This document shows, piece after piece, positions 26,939-35,425 of a stretch of DNA of 64,000 nt; the first letter of the stretch is position 1; every line of letters starts with the position of its first letter. The DNA comes from Prado023 sp963736425 (lineage in GTDB: Bacteria; Actinomycetota; Actinomycetes; S36-B12; CAIYMF01). Location of the stretch: positions 124,001-188,000 of the forward strand of contig CAVTOX010000009.1 in NCBI GenBank assembly GCA_963736425.1, in the 5' to 3' direction. Made by a program: the position numbers and the translations under genes. The notes beneath the pieces are model-generated. The model had not been told where the DNA came from. It did no database searches and was given only the letters and a program-made list of their open reading frames with translations.

Positions 26939-28077
26939 CATCCCGGCCGCTGGCCGACCTCCTCCCCGCGGCTGCCCACCTCCTGGGCGTGGCGGGGTTC
27001 GCGGGTGACGCGAATGGACTGGCAGAGGTCCTGCAGGGCTCCCTCGGGGCACCACGGCACATCATCGTGCTGCTGGTGGACGGCCTGGGTGCGCTCCAGC
27101 TGGCCGAGCACTCGAGCGTCGCTGCCCGGCTCGCGGCCATGCGGGAGATCGGCCCGCTGCGCGCCCCGTTCCCGTCGAGCACCGGCGTGTCGCTGACGAG
27201 CCTGGGGACGGGCCTCCCGCCGGGGATGCACGGGATCGTGGGCACGTCCTTCCGGCTCGATGACGGGTCTGTGCTCTCGCCGCTGTCCTGGGGTGGGGAC
27301 CCCAACCCCATCGCCACCCAACCCGAGTCCACGGTCCTGGAACGGGCTGCCACAGCCGGGATCCTGGTGACCAGTGCGGCGCCTGCGGCGCACCGCAACA
27401 GCGGATTGACCCGTGCGGCCCTACGCGGTGGCGAGTATCCCGGGGCGGACACCCTGCCGGCCCGGCTGGCAGTGACGGCGGCCGCGATCAGCCGAGCGCG
27501 GGCCGAGCAGCGGGGCAGCCTGACCTACGTCTACTGGCCGGACCTGGACAAGGCCGGGCACGTCCACGGGGTGCAGTCTGCGGCCTACCGTGCGGCACTG
27601 GTCCGCGTGGACTCGCTCGTGGCCGGGCTGCTGGAGCTCGCCGCTGACGACGTCGCACTGCTGGTGACCGCCGACCACGGGATCATCGACGTCCCCGACG
27701 ACCGGCGCATCGATCTCGAGACCCGGCCGACCCTTCGTCGGGACGTCGTCACAATCCTTGGCGAACCCCGGGCGCGCCACGTCTACACCGTCGAGGGCAG
27801 GGCCGATTCAGTCCGGCGGGCCTGGCGCGAGGAGCTCGGGGACCGCGCGGACGTGCGCACGCGTGCCGAGGTCGTGGACCTCCTGGGACCGGTGGAGGAG
27901 TGGTACGCCGAGCGGATCGGCGATGTGGTGGCCATCGCGCAGGACGACTGGGCGCTGACCTCCCAGCGGATCGACAGGATCGTGTCCGGGCTGCGGGGCC
28001 AGCACGGAGCGCTCTCCGACGCGGAGGTCCTGGTCCCGTTGCGTGTTGCTGGCGCCGCGGCGGGCCGGGCCGGATAG
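26935..28077 (+). CDS. Alkaline phosphatase-superfamily nucleotide pyrophosphatase/phosphodiesterase-like protein
   Basis: Predicted metal-dependent phosphodiesterase, 380 residues. The first metal site is LLVDGLGALQL, the nucleophile region is PFPSSTGVSLTSLGTGLPPGMHGIVG, YWPDLDKAGHVHG supplies Asp and His ligands, and TADHGIIDVP the last pair; together they match the type I phosphodiesterase/NPP fold with Thr or Ser as nucleophile. No signal peptide is seen, so it is probably cytoplasmic. GTG 26935 overlaps the previous stop. Substrate unknown. It converges with sepH with only 13 bases between stops. Confidence 0.88.
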   Translation: MTSRPLADLLPAAAHLLGVAGFAGDANGLAEVLQGSLGAPRHIIVLLVDGLGALQLAEHSSVAARLAAMREIGPLRAPFPSSTGVSLTSLGTGLPPGMHGIVGTSFRLDDGSVLSPLSWGGDPNPIATQPESTVLERAATAGILVTSAAPAAHRNSGLTRAALRGGEYPGADTLPARLAVTAAAISRARAEQRGSLTYVYWPDLDKAGHVHGVQSAAYRAALVRVDSLVAGLLELAADDVALLVTADHGIIDVPDDRRIDLETRPTLRRDVVTILGEPRARHVYTVEGRADSVRRAWREELGDRADVRTRAEVVDLLGPVEEWYAERIGDVVAIAQDDWALTSQRIDRIVSGLRGQHGALSDAEVLVPLRVAGAAAGRAG

Positions 28078-28090
28078 GGCGTGAGCCCGG

Positions 28091-29152
28091 CTACTTGCCG
28101 GGTCCGGGCCCGAACAGGATGTCGTCGAAGCTCGGGACGCTCGGCTTGCCTGTCGGCCGATGCGCCGGGGGATCGGGCGTCTGGAAGAGCGGGACGTCCT
28201 GCGCATCAGCCGTGGGTCCGGAGTCCTCTGGCGCCTCCTCCTCCTCCTCCTCCTCCTCGGCGACGTCGTCGGACATGTCCTCGTCGGCGATGTCGGGCTC
28301 CGCCGGGTCGTCATCGGCAAAGTCAGTCTCGGCCAGGTCGGCGTCGGCAGGGTCGGGCTCATCGACGCTGGCGGGGGACTCGTCGAGGGCTTCCTCGATC
28401 TCCTGCTCCGAGGGCTCCTCGAGCTCCAACTCGTCGCCAAGCCCCTCGTGCTCCTCCGCTCGGCTGCGACCCCATGCAGGCAGCGAGGTCACCACCGCAG
28501 GCTCGTCATCGACGTCGTCCACCTGGTCCTCGACCGCCGCGACCGTGGCCAGCATCGGGCGGGACGCAGCCAGCTGCAGGGGTGCCTGCGGATCGATCGC
28601 GGAAAGGGAGCCGGCGTTGTCGTCGACGACCGTCATCGTGCGGCTCGCGCTGTCATAGGTCCATGTCGCCACGTGCGTGTTCGGCGGCAGCGGGAACGTG
28701 GCGATGACCACCCAGGTCCCGTCGTCGCGACGCCACGCGTCCCAGGCGATGTCGGCCGCGTCGACGCCCTCAGCGTGCAGCCGCTCGGACACGAGGTCGC
28801 CGAGCTCGATGTCGCCACCCGGTCGGCGCACCTCCGTGGCCTGCGCCTGTTGGGCGACCCATGCGCGCTCGGTGAGCACCGGGCCCTCGAAGCGACGGAT
28901 GTGCTCGATCGGAAGGCCACTGGCTGCTGCGACATCCTCGGCCGTCTGCCCGGAGCGGATCCGCGCCTGGATCTCACGGGGGCGCAGCATGCCCGCCTGC
29001 TCGATCTCGACCTGACCGATACGGGCGCGGTCGCGCCGGACGGCGGCCTCGAGCCGCTCGTCGATGGCCACGGAGTACTTCTGTCCGTCCTTGCCGGCCA
29101 GGATCAGGCGGCTGCCGTCCGGGGACAGTCCATCGAACCTCAACTCGCGCAT
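28091..29152 (-). CDS. sepH: Septation protein SepH (DUF3071)
   Basis: Actinobacterial cell-division protein that in Streptomyces binds FtsZ and stimulates its assembly. The 353-residue protein starts MRELRFDGLSPDGSRLIL, the conserved DUF3071 domain, with an HTH-like segment LRPREIQARIRSGQTAEDVAAASGLP and the region LTERAWVAQQAQ. Its C-terminal half is an acidic low-complexity linker with a run of nine Glu in VAEEEEEEEEEAPED-type sequence, and ends SVPSFDDILFGPGPG, a conserved C-terminal motif. ATG 29152 with an AGGAG site is chosen. It is divergent from ferrochelatase. Confidence 0.93.
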   Translation of the reverse strand: MRELRFDGLSPDGSRLILAGKDGQKYSVAIDERLEAAVRRDRARIGQVEIEQAGMLRPREIQARIRSGQTAEDVAAASGLPIEHIRRFEGPVLTERAWVAQQAQATEVRRPGGDIELGDLVSERLHAEGVDAADIAWDAWRRDDGTWVVIATFPLPPNTHVATWTYDSASRTMTVVDDNAGSLSAIDPQAPLQLAASRPMLATVAAVEDQVDDVDDEPAVVTSLPAWGRSRAEEHEGLGDELELEEPSEQEIEEALDESPASVDEPDPADADLAETDFADDDPAEPDIADEDMSDDVAEEEEEEEEAPEDSGPTADAQDVPLFQTPDPPAHRPTGKPSVPSFDDILFGPGPGK

Positions 29153-29182
29153 CGCACTCCTCGCCTGTGCCTCGTGGCAATC

Positions 29183-29197
29183 GGGCACATTGTGCCC
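29183..29197. promoter_or_regulatory. 15-bp palindrome between sepH and ferrochelatase genes
   Basis: GGGCACA-T-TGTGCCC, two perfect 7-bp arms, located 31 bases before the sepH start and 52 before the ferrochelatase start. It could be an operator for one or both genes; the cognate regulator is unknown. Confidence 0.42.
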
Positions 29198-29249
29198 CAC
29201 ATGGCGGCCCGCGGTGGCTGGCACGGGCCATGTCGGGGAGGATCAGGGT

Positions 29250-30296
29250 GTGGACGTGCTGCTCGTCGTGTCGTTCGGCGGCCCTGAGGGCCCCGATGAT
29301 GTCGTTCCCTTCCTCGAGAACGTCACCCGGGGACGGGGGATACCCCGGGAGCGGCTGGTGGAGGTCGGGGCGCACTACGCCCACTTCGGGGGTGTCTCGC
29401 CGATCAACGAGCTCAACCGCACCCTGGTGGACCAGATCCGGGCCGAGCTGTCCTCCCGCGGCGAGCAGATGCCGGTCCTCTGGGGCAACCGGAACTGGGA
29501 TCCCTACCTGGCTGAGGCGCTGCGCGAGGCCCGGGCGCTCGGGGCCACGCGCATCTTCGCAGTGCTCACCTCCGCGTACTCCTCGTACTCCGGGTGCCGG
29601 CAGTACCGCGAGAACCTGTACGACGCGCTGGCAGAGGTGCAGGCCGAGGACCCCACATGGTCGCCGCAGGTGCGCAAGCTGCGTACCTACTTCAACCACC
29701 CCGGATTCGTGACGTCGATGGTCGAGGCCACCCGCACGAGTCTCGAGGGCCTGCCCCACGGCAGCCGGCTGGTGTTCACCACGCACTCGATCCCCACCGC
29801 CGATGCCGACCGGTGCGACTACGTCGCCCAGCACCGCGACGTCGCGTCGACGATCGCGGCGGCACTGGGACGGGGCGACGAGTGGGACCTCGTCTACCAG
29901 TCGCGCTCCGGAGCGCCGCACATCCCGTGGCTGGAGCCGGACATCGGTGACCACCTCGCGGCGCTTGCCGAGGCTGGCGTCCCCGGGGCGGTCATGGTGC
30001 CGATCGGCTTCATCAGCGACCACATGGAGGTCGTCTGGGACCTCGACACGATCGCCACGGACCAGGCACGCGAGGCGGGCATCCCGGTCGCCCGGGCGGC
30101 CACCGCCGGCACGGATCCGAGGTTCGTCGCGATGATCGCCGACCTCCTCGAGGAGTCCCGAGCCGAGGCCGACGGGCAGGCGCGCGTGGCGAGTCCCACC
30201 ACCGGTCTGTTGGGTCCGCGGGTGGTGCCGTGCGCCGCCGGGTGCTGCCCGAACCCACGTGGACCGCGTCCGGCCCTGTGCGGGTCCGACTCGTGA
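29250..30296 (+). CDS. cpfC: Coproporphyrin III ferrochelatase
   Basis: Inserts iron into coproporphyrin III in the actinobacterial heme pathway (formerly hemH). The 348-residue product starts VDVLLVVSFGGPEGPDDVVPFLENVTRG-like, with THSIPTADA and the SDHMEVVWDLD segment containing the conserved metal-site Glu, and YQSRSG. The C-terminal CAAGCCPNPRGP...ALCG supplies four cysteines for the [2Fe-2S] cluster known in mycobacterial and other ferrochelatases. GTG 29250 is chosen because the family sequence begins there. The stop overlaps the next gene (GTGA). The other heme genes are 28 kb away in this window. Confidence 0.94.
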   Translation: MDVLLVVSFGGPEGPDDVVPFLENVTRGRGIPRERLVEVGAHYAHFGGVSPINELNRTLVDQIRAELSSRGEQMPVLWGNRNWDPYLAEALREARALGATRIFAVLTSAYSSYSGCRQYRENLYDALAEVQAEDPTWSPQVRKLRTYFNHPGFVTSMVEATRTSLEGLPHGSRLVFTTHSIPTADADRCDYVAQHRDVASTIAAALGRGDEWDLVYQSRSGAPHIPWLEPDIGDHLAALAEAGVPGAVMVPIGFISDHMEVVWDLDTIATDQAREAGIPVARAATAGTDPRFVAMIADLLEESRAEADGQARVASPTTGLLGPRVVPCAAGCCPNPRGPRPALCGSDS

Positions 30297-31132
30297 CCGG
30301 CGGCCCGGCGGCGTTCACCGTCGCCGACCTCGGGTTCGAGCACGTCCTGCTCGACGTGGCCTGGCGTGCGGCCCGTGCGGCGGGGGAGTTGTTGATGGCC
30401 GGGCGCGAGCAGTCGTTGACTGTCACGACGAAGTCGACGCTCACCGATGTCGTCACCCAGATGGACACCGAGGCCGAGGCCCTTGTGGTGGGCACGATCC
30501 TGGCCGAGCGACCCGACGACGGGTTGCTCGGGGAGGAGGGCGCCGATCGGGCGGGCAGCAGCGGTGTGCGATGGGTGGTGGATCCCCTCGACGGGACGGT
30601 GAACTACCTCTACGGGCTGCCCAGCTGGGCGGTGAGCATCGCCGCGGAGGTCGACGGCGTGGTCGAGGTGGGCGTCGTCGACATCCCACGGTTCGGGGAG
30701 ACGTTCGTCGCGGTCCGCGGCCAGGGTGCGGTCAGGATCGCCGGTACTCAGGTGGAGCGGATCGTGCCCGGGACCCCTGACACGCTCGGCCAGGCGCTGG
30801 TCGCCACGGGGTTCGGCTACGCCGAGGCGCGGCGTGCTGCTCAGGCGCGGGCGCTGGCCACGGTGCTGCCGGCCGTTCGCGACATCCGCCGGGCAGGTGC
30901 CGCAGCGGTCGACCTGTGCTGGGCGGCCGCCGGGCGCGTGGACTGCTACTACGAGCGCGGCCTGAACCCGTGGGACTTCGCGGCCGGGGTGCTGGTGGCC
31001 ACCGAGTCGGGCCTGGTCGCCGGGGGGCCGGGTGACGGGCCGCCGTCCAGCGACCTCACGTGGCTGGCCCCGGCGCATCTGGCGCAGGAGTTCAAGGCGC
31101 TCCTGGCCCTGGCCGGCGCCGACCACGACTGA
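30293..31132 (+). CDS. suhB: Inositol monophosphatase family protein
   Basis: Mg-dependent, Li-sensitive-type phosphatase of 279 residues. The metal-binding motifs are seen: GEEGAD (about residue 81), WVVDPLDGTVNYLYGLP (about 97) and the C-terminal WDFAAGVLVATESG. Substrates of the family include myo-inositol-1-phosphate, relevant to mycothiol and phosphatidylinositol synthesis in actinobacteria. GTG 30293 overlaps the ferrochelatase stop; an upstream in-frame GTG/ATG lies inside that gene and is not needed. Assignment to suhB rather than another IMPase paralogue rests on synteny. Confidence 0.87.
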   Translation: MTGGPAAFTVADLGFEHVLLDVAWRAARAAGELLMAGREQSLTVTTKSTLTDVVTQMDTEAEALVVGTILAERPDDGLLGEEGADRAGSSGVRWVVDPLDGTVNYLYGLPSWAVSIAAEVDGVVEVGVVDIPRFGETFVAVRGQGAVRIAGTQVERIVPGTPDTLGQALVATGFGYAEARRAAQARALATVLPAVRDIRRAGAAAVDLCWAAAGRVDCYYERGLNPWDFAAGVLVATESGLVAGGPGDGPPSSDLTWLAPAHLAQEFKALLALAGADHD

Positions 31133-31197
31133 TCCGACCCGGGTCACGCGCCGTTGCGGCTCGCCGTGTCGACGCACTCGCCGCGTGCGAGCGGCGG

Positions 31198-31716
31198 TCA
31201 GCCGATCCGACGCATGTGCGCGTTGTACCAGTGCGCGTTCTTCACGTAGGTGTCGACGGACGAGGCGATCATCCCCTCAGGGACCGCATCGGGCTTGATC
31301 CGCGCGGGCACCCCCATGGCCACCGCGCCGGAGGGCACCTCGGTCCCCGGTGAGACCAGGGCCTGCGCGGCGACCATCCCACCGGTGCGCACCACGACCC
31401 GGTGCAGCACGACCGAGCCGGACCCGACGAGGCTGTCATCCTCGATCGTGCAGCCCTCCAGATGAGCCCTGTGACCAATCACACACCGGGCACCGATGAT
31501 CGTGTCCAAGGTGTCCGTGCAGTGCAGGATGCTGCCGTCCTGGATGGAGGTCTGGGCGCCCACGACCACCTGACCGGTGTCGCCACGAAGCACCGCGGTG
31601 GGCCAGATCGAGGCCTCAGCCCCCACGATCACATCCCCGATGATCACCGCGTCGGGGTGCACGAACGCCGTGGGATGGATGGTCGGGGTGCGCTCCCCGA
31701 TGGCGTAGAGGGCCAT
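31198..31716 (-). CDS. Gamma-carbonic anhydrase-like left-handed beta-helix protein
   Basis: Hexapeptide-repeat protein of 172 residues (PaaY/YrdA type). It has the repeating beta-helix core (VIIGDVIVGAEASIWPTAVLRGDTG onward) and the metal ligands His in VIGHRAHLEGC and its pair further on, as in gamma-class carbonic anhydrases. Enzymatic activity is not certain for this group. ATG 31716 has an AGGAGGAGG site. It converges on the inositol phosphatase gene and is divergent from the DUF4193 gene. Confidence 0.88.
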   Translation of the reverse strand: MALYAIGERTPTIHPTAFVHPDAVIIGDVIVGAEASIWPTAVLRGDTGQVVVGAQTSIQDGSILHCTDTLDTIIGARCVIGHRAHLEGCTIEDDSLVGSGSVVLHRVVVRTGGMVAAQALVSPGTEVPSGAVAMGVPARIKPDAVPEGMIASSVDTYVKNAHWYNAHMRRIG

Positions 31717-31868
31717 CTGATTTCCTCCTCCTCGGGCCCACTGGGCCGTGTCGTGCTGCTCCTGGGACCATCATGCGGCACAATGCGCTCCGCAGCGTGG
31801 GCATAAACACCCGGCGCCGTGATGTTGTACCGATCCGACACCGATCCCATCATGGGGGGAGCACCAGC

Positions 31869-32171
31869 ATGGCCACCGACTACGACGCGCCGCGCAAGAC
31901 CGAGGACGACAGTCTCGCGGAGGACAGCCTCGAGGAGCTGAAGGCCCGTCGGATCGACAAGGCGGCCTCCACGGTCGATGTTGACGAGACCGAGCTCGCC
32001 GAGAACCTCGAGCTGCCTGGCGCCGACCTCTCCGATGAGAGCCTGAGCGTGCGCGTCCTGCCCAGGCAGGCCGACGAGTTCACGTGTGGGCGGTGCTTCC
32101 TGGTCCATCACCGCAGCCAGCTGGCTGGTGAGAAGGGCGGCATGCCGATCTGCAAGGAGTGCGCAGCCTGA
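31869..32171 (+). CDS. DUF4193 zinc-ribbon protein
   Basis: Small acidic actinobacterial protein of 100 residues. The N-terminal 65 residues are rich in Asp/Glu (DSLAEDSLEELKARRIDK), and the C-terminal part is a zinc ribbon, TCGRCFLVHH...PICKECAA, with two CxxC pairs. Function unknown; the family sits beside dut and DUF3093 in many actinobacteria, as here. ATG 31869 chosen with GGGGGGAG upstream. Confidence 0.9.
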   Translation: MATDYDAPRKTEDDSLAEDSLEELKARRIDKAASTVDVDETELAENLELPGADLSDESLSVRVLPRQADEFTCGRCFLVHHRSQLAGEKGGMPICKECAA

Positions 32172-32221
32172 CCGCGTGACTCGGCGGCAGTGTGTCAGGT
32201 GCCGGGGCCTGCGATGGTGGG

Positions 32222-32491
32222 TCAGTCGTCGTAGCCGTCGAGCACCTGAGTGACGACGATCTCAACCAGCGCCACGGTGGCTGCCATCGTCGCGGCCCAC
32301 AGGACCTTCGACACGACCGAGGCGTCACGGCTGTAGATGACCGGCGCCGGCTTGCCGGTGCGGCCCTCGTAAGCCTTCATCATCGCCTTTCGGACCACCC
32401 ACGTGGTAGCCAGGGCGATCAGTGGGGCGGCGGTGCGTGCCATGTTCCGAGTCGAGCTTGAGGAGGGCAGGGGGGCGGTCGCGGTCGTCAT
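32222..32491 (-). CDS. DUF4235 membrane protein
   Basis: Small membrane protein of 89 residues: short polar N-terminus, a hydrophobic helix around TAAPLIALATTWVVRKAM, and a second around VLWAATMAATVALVEIVVTQVL. It matches the DUF4235 pattern of two helices with a WVVRK junction. ATG 32491 overlaps the DUF3093 stop as ATGA. Function unknown. Confidence 0.85.
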   Translation of the reverse strand: MTTATAPLPSSSSTRNMARTAAPLIALATTWVVRKAMMKAYEGRTGKPAPVIYSRDASVVSKVLWAATMAATVALVEIVVTQVLDGYDD

Positions 32492-32970
32492 GGCACCAGC
32501 CTGCCACGAGCCGTCTCGATCGCGCGCGCCAGTCGCTGCGGGTGTCGCGAGGCCACGAGCCACGTCCGGTGCGGGTCCTGCGGATCGGTCACCTCGACCA
32601 CCACGGCGCCTGGTCCCACCCCGGGCCGAAGCAGCATGAAGGCCGTCGGGTCCCCGTCGGGACCGCGTGCGGAGCGGGCCTGGTCGGCGTCCAGGGGCAG
32701 CACCCGTCCGGTGAACTCCCACTTGATCCGCGCCCGACCGGCGCGCAGGTGCTGGTCGGCGACCGTGACCAGCACGGCGCTGCGGGCGATCAGGATCGCC
32801 ACGATGACACCACCACCGAGGGCCACCAGCCAGCCGGACATGGCACCCAGCGAGCTCCCGTAGGCGATTGCCAGGGCGGCGACGCTGCCGAGGCCCAGGA
32901 TCCAGACGACCGGTCCGGGCCACAGTCGTTCGCTGTACTCGGGCGTCGCTGAGGAGTCGGTGGCAGGCAC
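32488..32970 (-). CDS. DUF3093 membrane protein
   Basis: Conserved actinobacterial protein of 160 residues with two helices at about 20-70 (VVWILGLGSVAALAIAYG and GWLVALGGGVIVAILIA), then a soluble domain LVTVADQHLRAG...WEFTGRVLPLDADQARSARGPDGDPTAF-type that ends TWLVASRHPQRLARAI. GTG 32970 gives the family start VPATDSSATPEYSERLWPGP. Upstream of DUF4235 in the same unit and adjacent to dut as in mycobacteria and streptomycetes. Function unknown. Confidence 0.86.
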   Translation of the reverse strand: MPATDSSATPEYSERLWPGPVVWILGLGSVAALAIAYGSSLGAMSGWLVALGGGVIVAILIARSAVLVTVADQHLRAGRARIKWEFTGRVLPLDADQARSARGPDGDPTAFMLLRPGVGPGAVVVEVTDPQDPHRTWLVASRHPQRLARAIETARGRLVP

Positions 32971-33057
32971 GCGGCCAACTCTGGCACCTCCACCCTCCCG
33001 GGACCCAACGCGGGCCCGTGGACAACCCCGCCGACCCGGGGCCGGTGGGGCGCTCAG

Positions 33058-33063
33058 TAGTGT
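33058..33063 (+). promoter_or_regulatory. -10 hexamer, leaderless start of thioesterase gene
   Basis: TAGTGT, seven bases before GTG 33071. Confidence 0.5.
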
Positions 33064-33070
33064 CGAGGCC

Positions 33071-33652
33071 GTGATGGAACCCCAGCCGATCGGACCCGGC
33101 ACGACACCGGGCCCCGAGGCGGTCCTCCCGGCGCGCAGTCCCGAGGCCGTCCCACCCGGAACGATGATCGCCTCCCACTACCGCCACTGCTTCGGCTGCG
33201 GGGCGGAGCATCCAGCCGGGCTGCACATGCAGGTCGAGGCCGGCGAGGGCCTGACCCTGACGGCCTCCTTCGAGGTCGGCCCGGCCCACCAGGGGGCACC
33301 CGGACTGGCCCATGGAGGTCTGCTGACGGCTGCCGTCGACGAGGTGCTCGGCGCCGTCAACTGGTTGCTGATGCGCCCGGCCGTGACGGCCCGCCTGGAG
33401 ACGAACTTCGTCCGGCCGGTGCCCGTGGGCTCCGTGCTGGAGTTCCATGCGCGGATCACCGGCGTCTCGGGGCGCAAGGTGTACACGGCCGCCATCGGAC
33501 GCCTTGGCCCCGACGGGCCCATCGCCGTGACTGCCTCCGCGCTGTTCATCCAGGTCGAGATCGGCCACTTCCGCTCCCACGGCCGGCCCACCGAGGTCGC
33601 GTTGGCCATCGCCGACGGCGACGCCGGCCCGCCCGCGGAGATGAACCCATGA
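33071..33652 (+). CDS. PaaI-type hotdog thioesterase
   Basis: Hotdog-fold thioesterase family protein of 193 residues. The core includes CFGCGAEHPAGLHMQV, the active-site segment GAPGLAHGGLLTAAVDEVLG and LETNFVRPVPVGSVLEFHARI. An N-terminal tail of about 35 residues is Pro/Gly-rich. GTG 33071 is placed by the -10 spacing; ATG 33074 is one codon later. It overlaps dut by ATGA, suggesting co-expression. Acyl-CoA substrate unknown. Confidence 0.87.
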   Translation: MMEPQPIGPGTTPGPEAVLPARSPEAVPPGTMIASHYRHCFGCGAEHPAGLHMQVEAGEGLTLTASFEVGPAHQGAPGLAHGGLLTAAVDEVLGAVNWLLMRPAVTARLETNFVRPVPVGSVLEFHARITGVSGRKVYTAAIGRLGPDGPIAVTASALFIQVEIGHFRSHGRPTEVALAIADGDAGPPAEMNP

Positions 33653-34095
33653 CCGACGTGCTGATCACCCGGCTGGATCCTGGGGTTCCGATCCCCTCCT
33701 ACGAGCACCCCGGTGACGCCGGTGCCGACCTCGTGACGACCGTGGACGCCACGCTGGCTCCCGGCGAGCGCGCGTTGCTCCCCACGGGGATCGCCATCGC
33801 CCTGCCCGAGGGGTACGCGGCCTTCGTGCACCCGCGCAGCGGGCTGGCCGTCCGGTACGGGGTGTCACTGGTCAACGCCCCGGGGACCGTGGATGCCGGC
33901 TACCGGGGCGAGATCAAGGTCAGCGTGATCAACCTCGATCCGGTGACGCCGGTGGCGTTCCACCGCGGCGACCGGATCGCCCAGCTCGTGATCCAGCCGG
34001 TCGTCCGGGCCCGCTTCCACGAGGTCGAGCGGCTGCCCGGCTCGGCCCGCGGTGACGGCGGCTTCGGTTCCACCGGCGGCCATGCCGCGGGGTAG
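33649..34095 (+). CDS. dut: dUTP diphosphatase
   Basis: Trimeric dUTPase that hydrolyses dUTP to dUMP. All five motifs are present in 148 residues: PGDAGADL, PRSGLAVRYG, GTVDAGYRGEIKV, RGDRIAQLVI and the C-terminal arm GDGGFGSTGG. ATG 33649 overlaps the thioesterase stop. In mycobacteria dut has the same neighbours (DUF3093, DUF4193 and DUF3710 genes). Confidence 0.97.
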   Translation: MTDVLITRLDPGVPIPSYEHPGDAGADLVTTVDATLAPGERALLPTGIAIALPEGYAAFVHPRSGLAVRYGVSLVNAPGTVDAGYRGEIKVSVINLDPVTPVAFHRGDRIAQLVIQPVVRARFHEVERLPGSARGDGGFGSTGGHAAG

Positions 34096-34132
34096 CCTGT
34101 GAGGCCTGTGCACCACCTGACTGGAGGCTCCC

Positions 34133-34942
34133 ATGGCCCTGTTCAAGCGACGCTCGACGCCTGAGGGTGCCGAGGGCCCGGATGAGGGCGCGGAGCTCTT
34201 GGATGTCGTCGACGAGGTCGAGGACGTCGAGGGCGCGGCGACCGACGAGGACGCCACCGGGAGCTCCCCGTCCCGCATTCGACCGCTCGAACGGGCCGTT
34301 CGACGAGTCCGAGTCCGACCTGGCCGACCAGGACGTTCCCCGCCTCGACCTCGGGTCGCTTCGCATCCCCGGTCTGCCGGGCATCGGGGTGCAGGTGGAG
34401 GCCGACCCGAACACCCAGGAGGTCCGCGCCGTCACCGGGGTCGGCGATGGGGCCGCGGTGCAGCTCCAGGCTTTCGCTGCTCCACGCTCCGAGGGGCTGT
34501 GGGACGAGATCCGGGCCGAGATGCTCGCCGAGCTCGCCGAGACCGCGGGTGCCAAGGTCTCCGAGGGGGAGGGTTCGTTCGGCCCGAGGTGCGCGGCATG
34601 CTGCCGGCGCGCACGCCGGAGGGTGAGCAGGTCACCCAGCCGGTGCGCTTCGTCGGCATCGACGGTCCGAGGTGGTTCCTGCGGGCTGTGTTCCTGGGTC
34701 GCGCCGCCGTGGAGCCCGACCCGAACGACGCACTGCACCTGCTCGTGCGCCAGACCATCGTGGTGCGGGGCGCCTCGGCCATGGCGCCGCGGGATCCGCT
34801 GCCGTTGACCCTGCCCGCGCAGCCGGCGACGCCCGAGGACGTCGCGGACGTGGACGCCGAGGACGAGGTCGATGATGCGCAGGAGAGGTTCGCGGACCTC
34901 GACCCCTTCGAGCGCGGGCCGGAGATCACCGAGATCCGCTGA
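34133..34942 (+). pseudogene. DUF3710 protein with two compensating frameshifts
   Basis: Conserved actinobacterial DUF3710 protein, about 269 codons. It begins in frame at ATG 34133 (MALFKRRSTPEGAEG, GGAGG site). Near 34264-34280 an extra base moves the family sequence into another frame (NGPFDESESDLADQDVPRLD, GIGVQVEADPNTQEV, GLWDEIRAEML). Near 34582, in a CCC run after GEGSFGP, one base is missing and the original frame returns (EVRGMLPARTPEGEQ to the stop at 34942). Because family residues are intact on both sides, sequence error is the simplest reading. Function unknown. Confidence 0.75.
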
Positions 34943-35026
34943 GGCTGGCGCCACGTCCCGCTGCCAGCGCCACACGGTGGGCAGTGGGCTCGTCGCGGCA
35001 GGTCGTCGGGTGTCAGTCAACGCCGC

Positions 35027-35032
35027 TACCCT
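35027..35032 (+). promoter_or_regulatory. -10 hexamer, leaderless start of OB-fold gene
   Basis: TACCCT, six bases before GTG 35039. Confidence 0.5.
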
Positions 35033-35038
35033 TGTGGT

Positions 35039-35425
35039 GTGTCGACGTCGAAGCCCAACGTGATCCAACGGATCGGCGCGAGCCTGGCCAAGAGCAAGTC
35101 CGCGCAGCACGCCGAAGCCCTGCAGGGCTCGGTCACGGCCGCGGGCGCGACCCCGATCAGCAAGTGCGTGAGTGGGGAGGAGTCGACGGTCTCCGGCGTC
35201 CTGCGCTCGGTGACCCTGCGACCCCGGGAGACCGTGACCGCGGTGGAGGCCGAGCTCTACGACGGCTCCGGTCAGGTCCGGCTGGTGTGGCTCGGACGGC
35301 GACAGATCCTGGGCATCACCCCCGGCCGGTCGATCGTCGTCACCGGCAGGATCACTCGAAGTGAGACCGACCCGACGATCTTCAACCCGCGATACGAGTT
35401 GCGCGCCAATTCCGGGGTCGCGTGA
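35039..35425 (+). CDS. OB-fold nucleic-acid-binding protein
   Basis: Small protein of 128 residues with an OB-fold of the RecG/DNA-polymerase-III-alpha type: SGEESTVSGVLRSVTLRP, VEAELYDGSGQVRLVWLGRRQI and RSIVVTGRITR. A basic N-terminal segment precedes it (IQRIGASLAKSKSAQHAEAL). Conserved next to dut/DUF3710 in actinobacteria. GTG start is fixed by the -10 hexamer. It overlaps the DUF3159 gene as GTGA. Confidence 0.86.
   Translation: MSTSKPNVIQRIGASLAKSKSAQHAEALQGSVTAAGATPISKCVSGEESTVSGVLRSVTLRPRETVTAVEAELYDGSGQVRLVWLGRRQILGITPGRSIVVTGRITRSETDPTIFNPRYELRANSGVA

Noticed and set aside
25049..27055. Long minus-strand frame over the acetyltransferase and DUF5998 genes
   Set aside because: Shadow of two real genes; no domain, no promoter or ribosome site.
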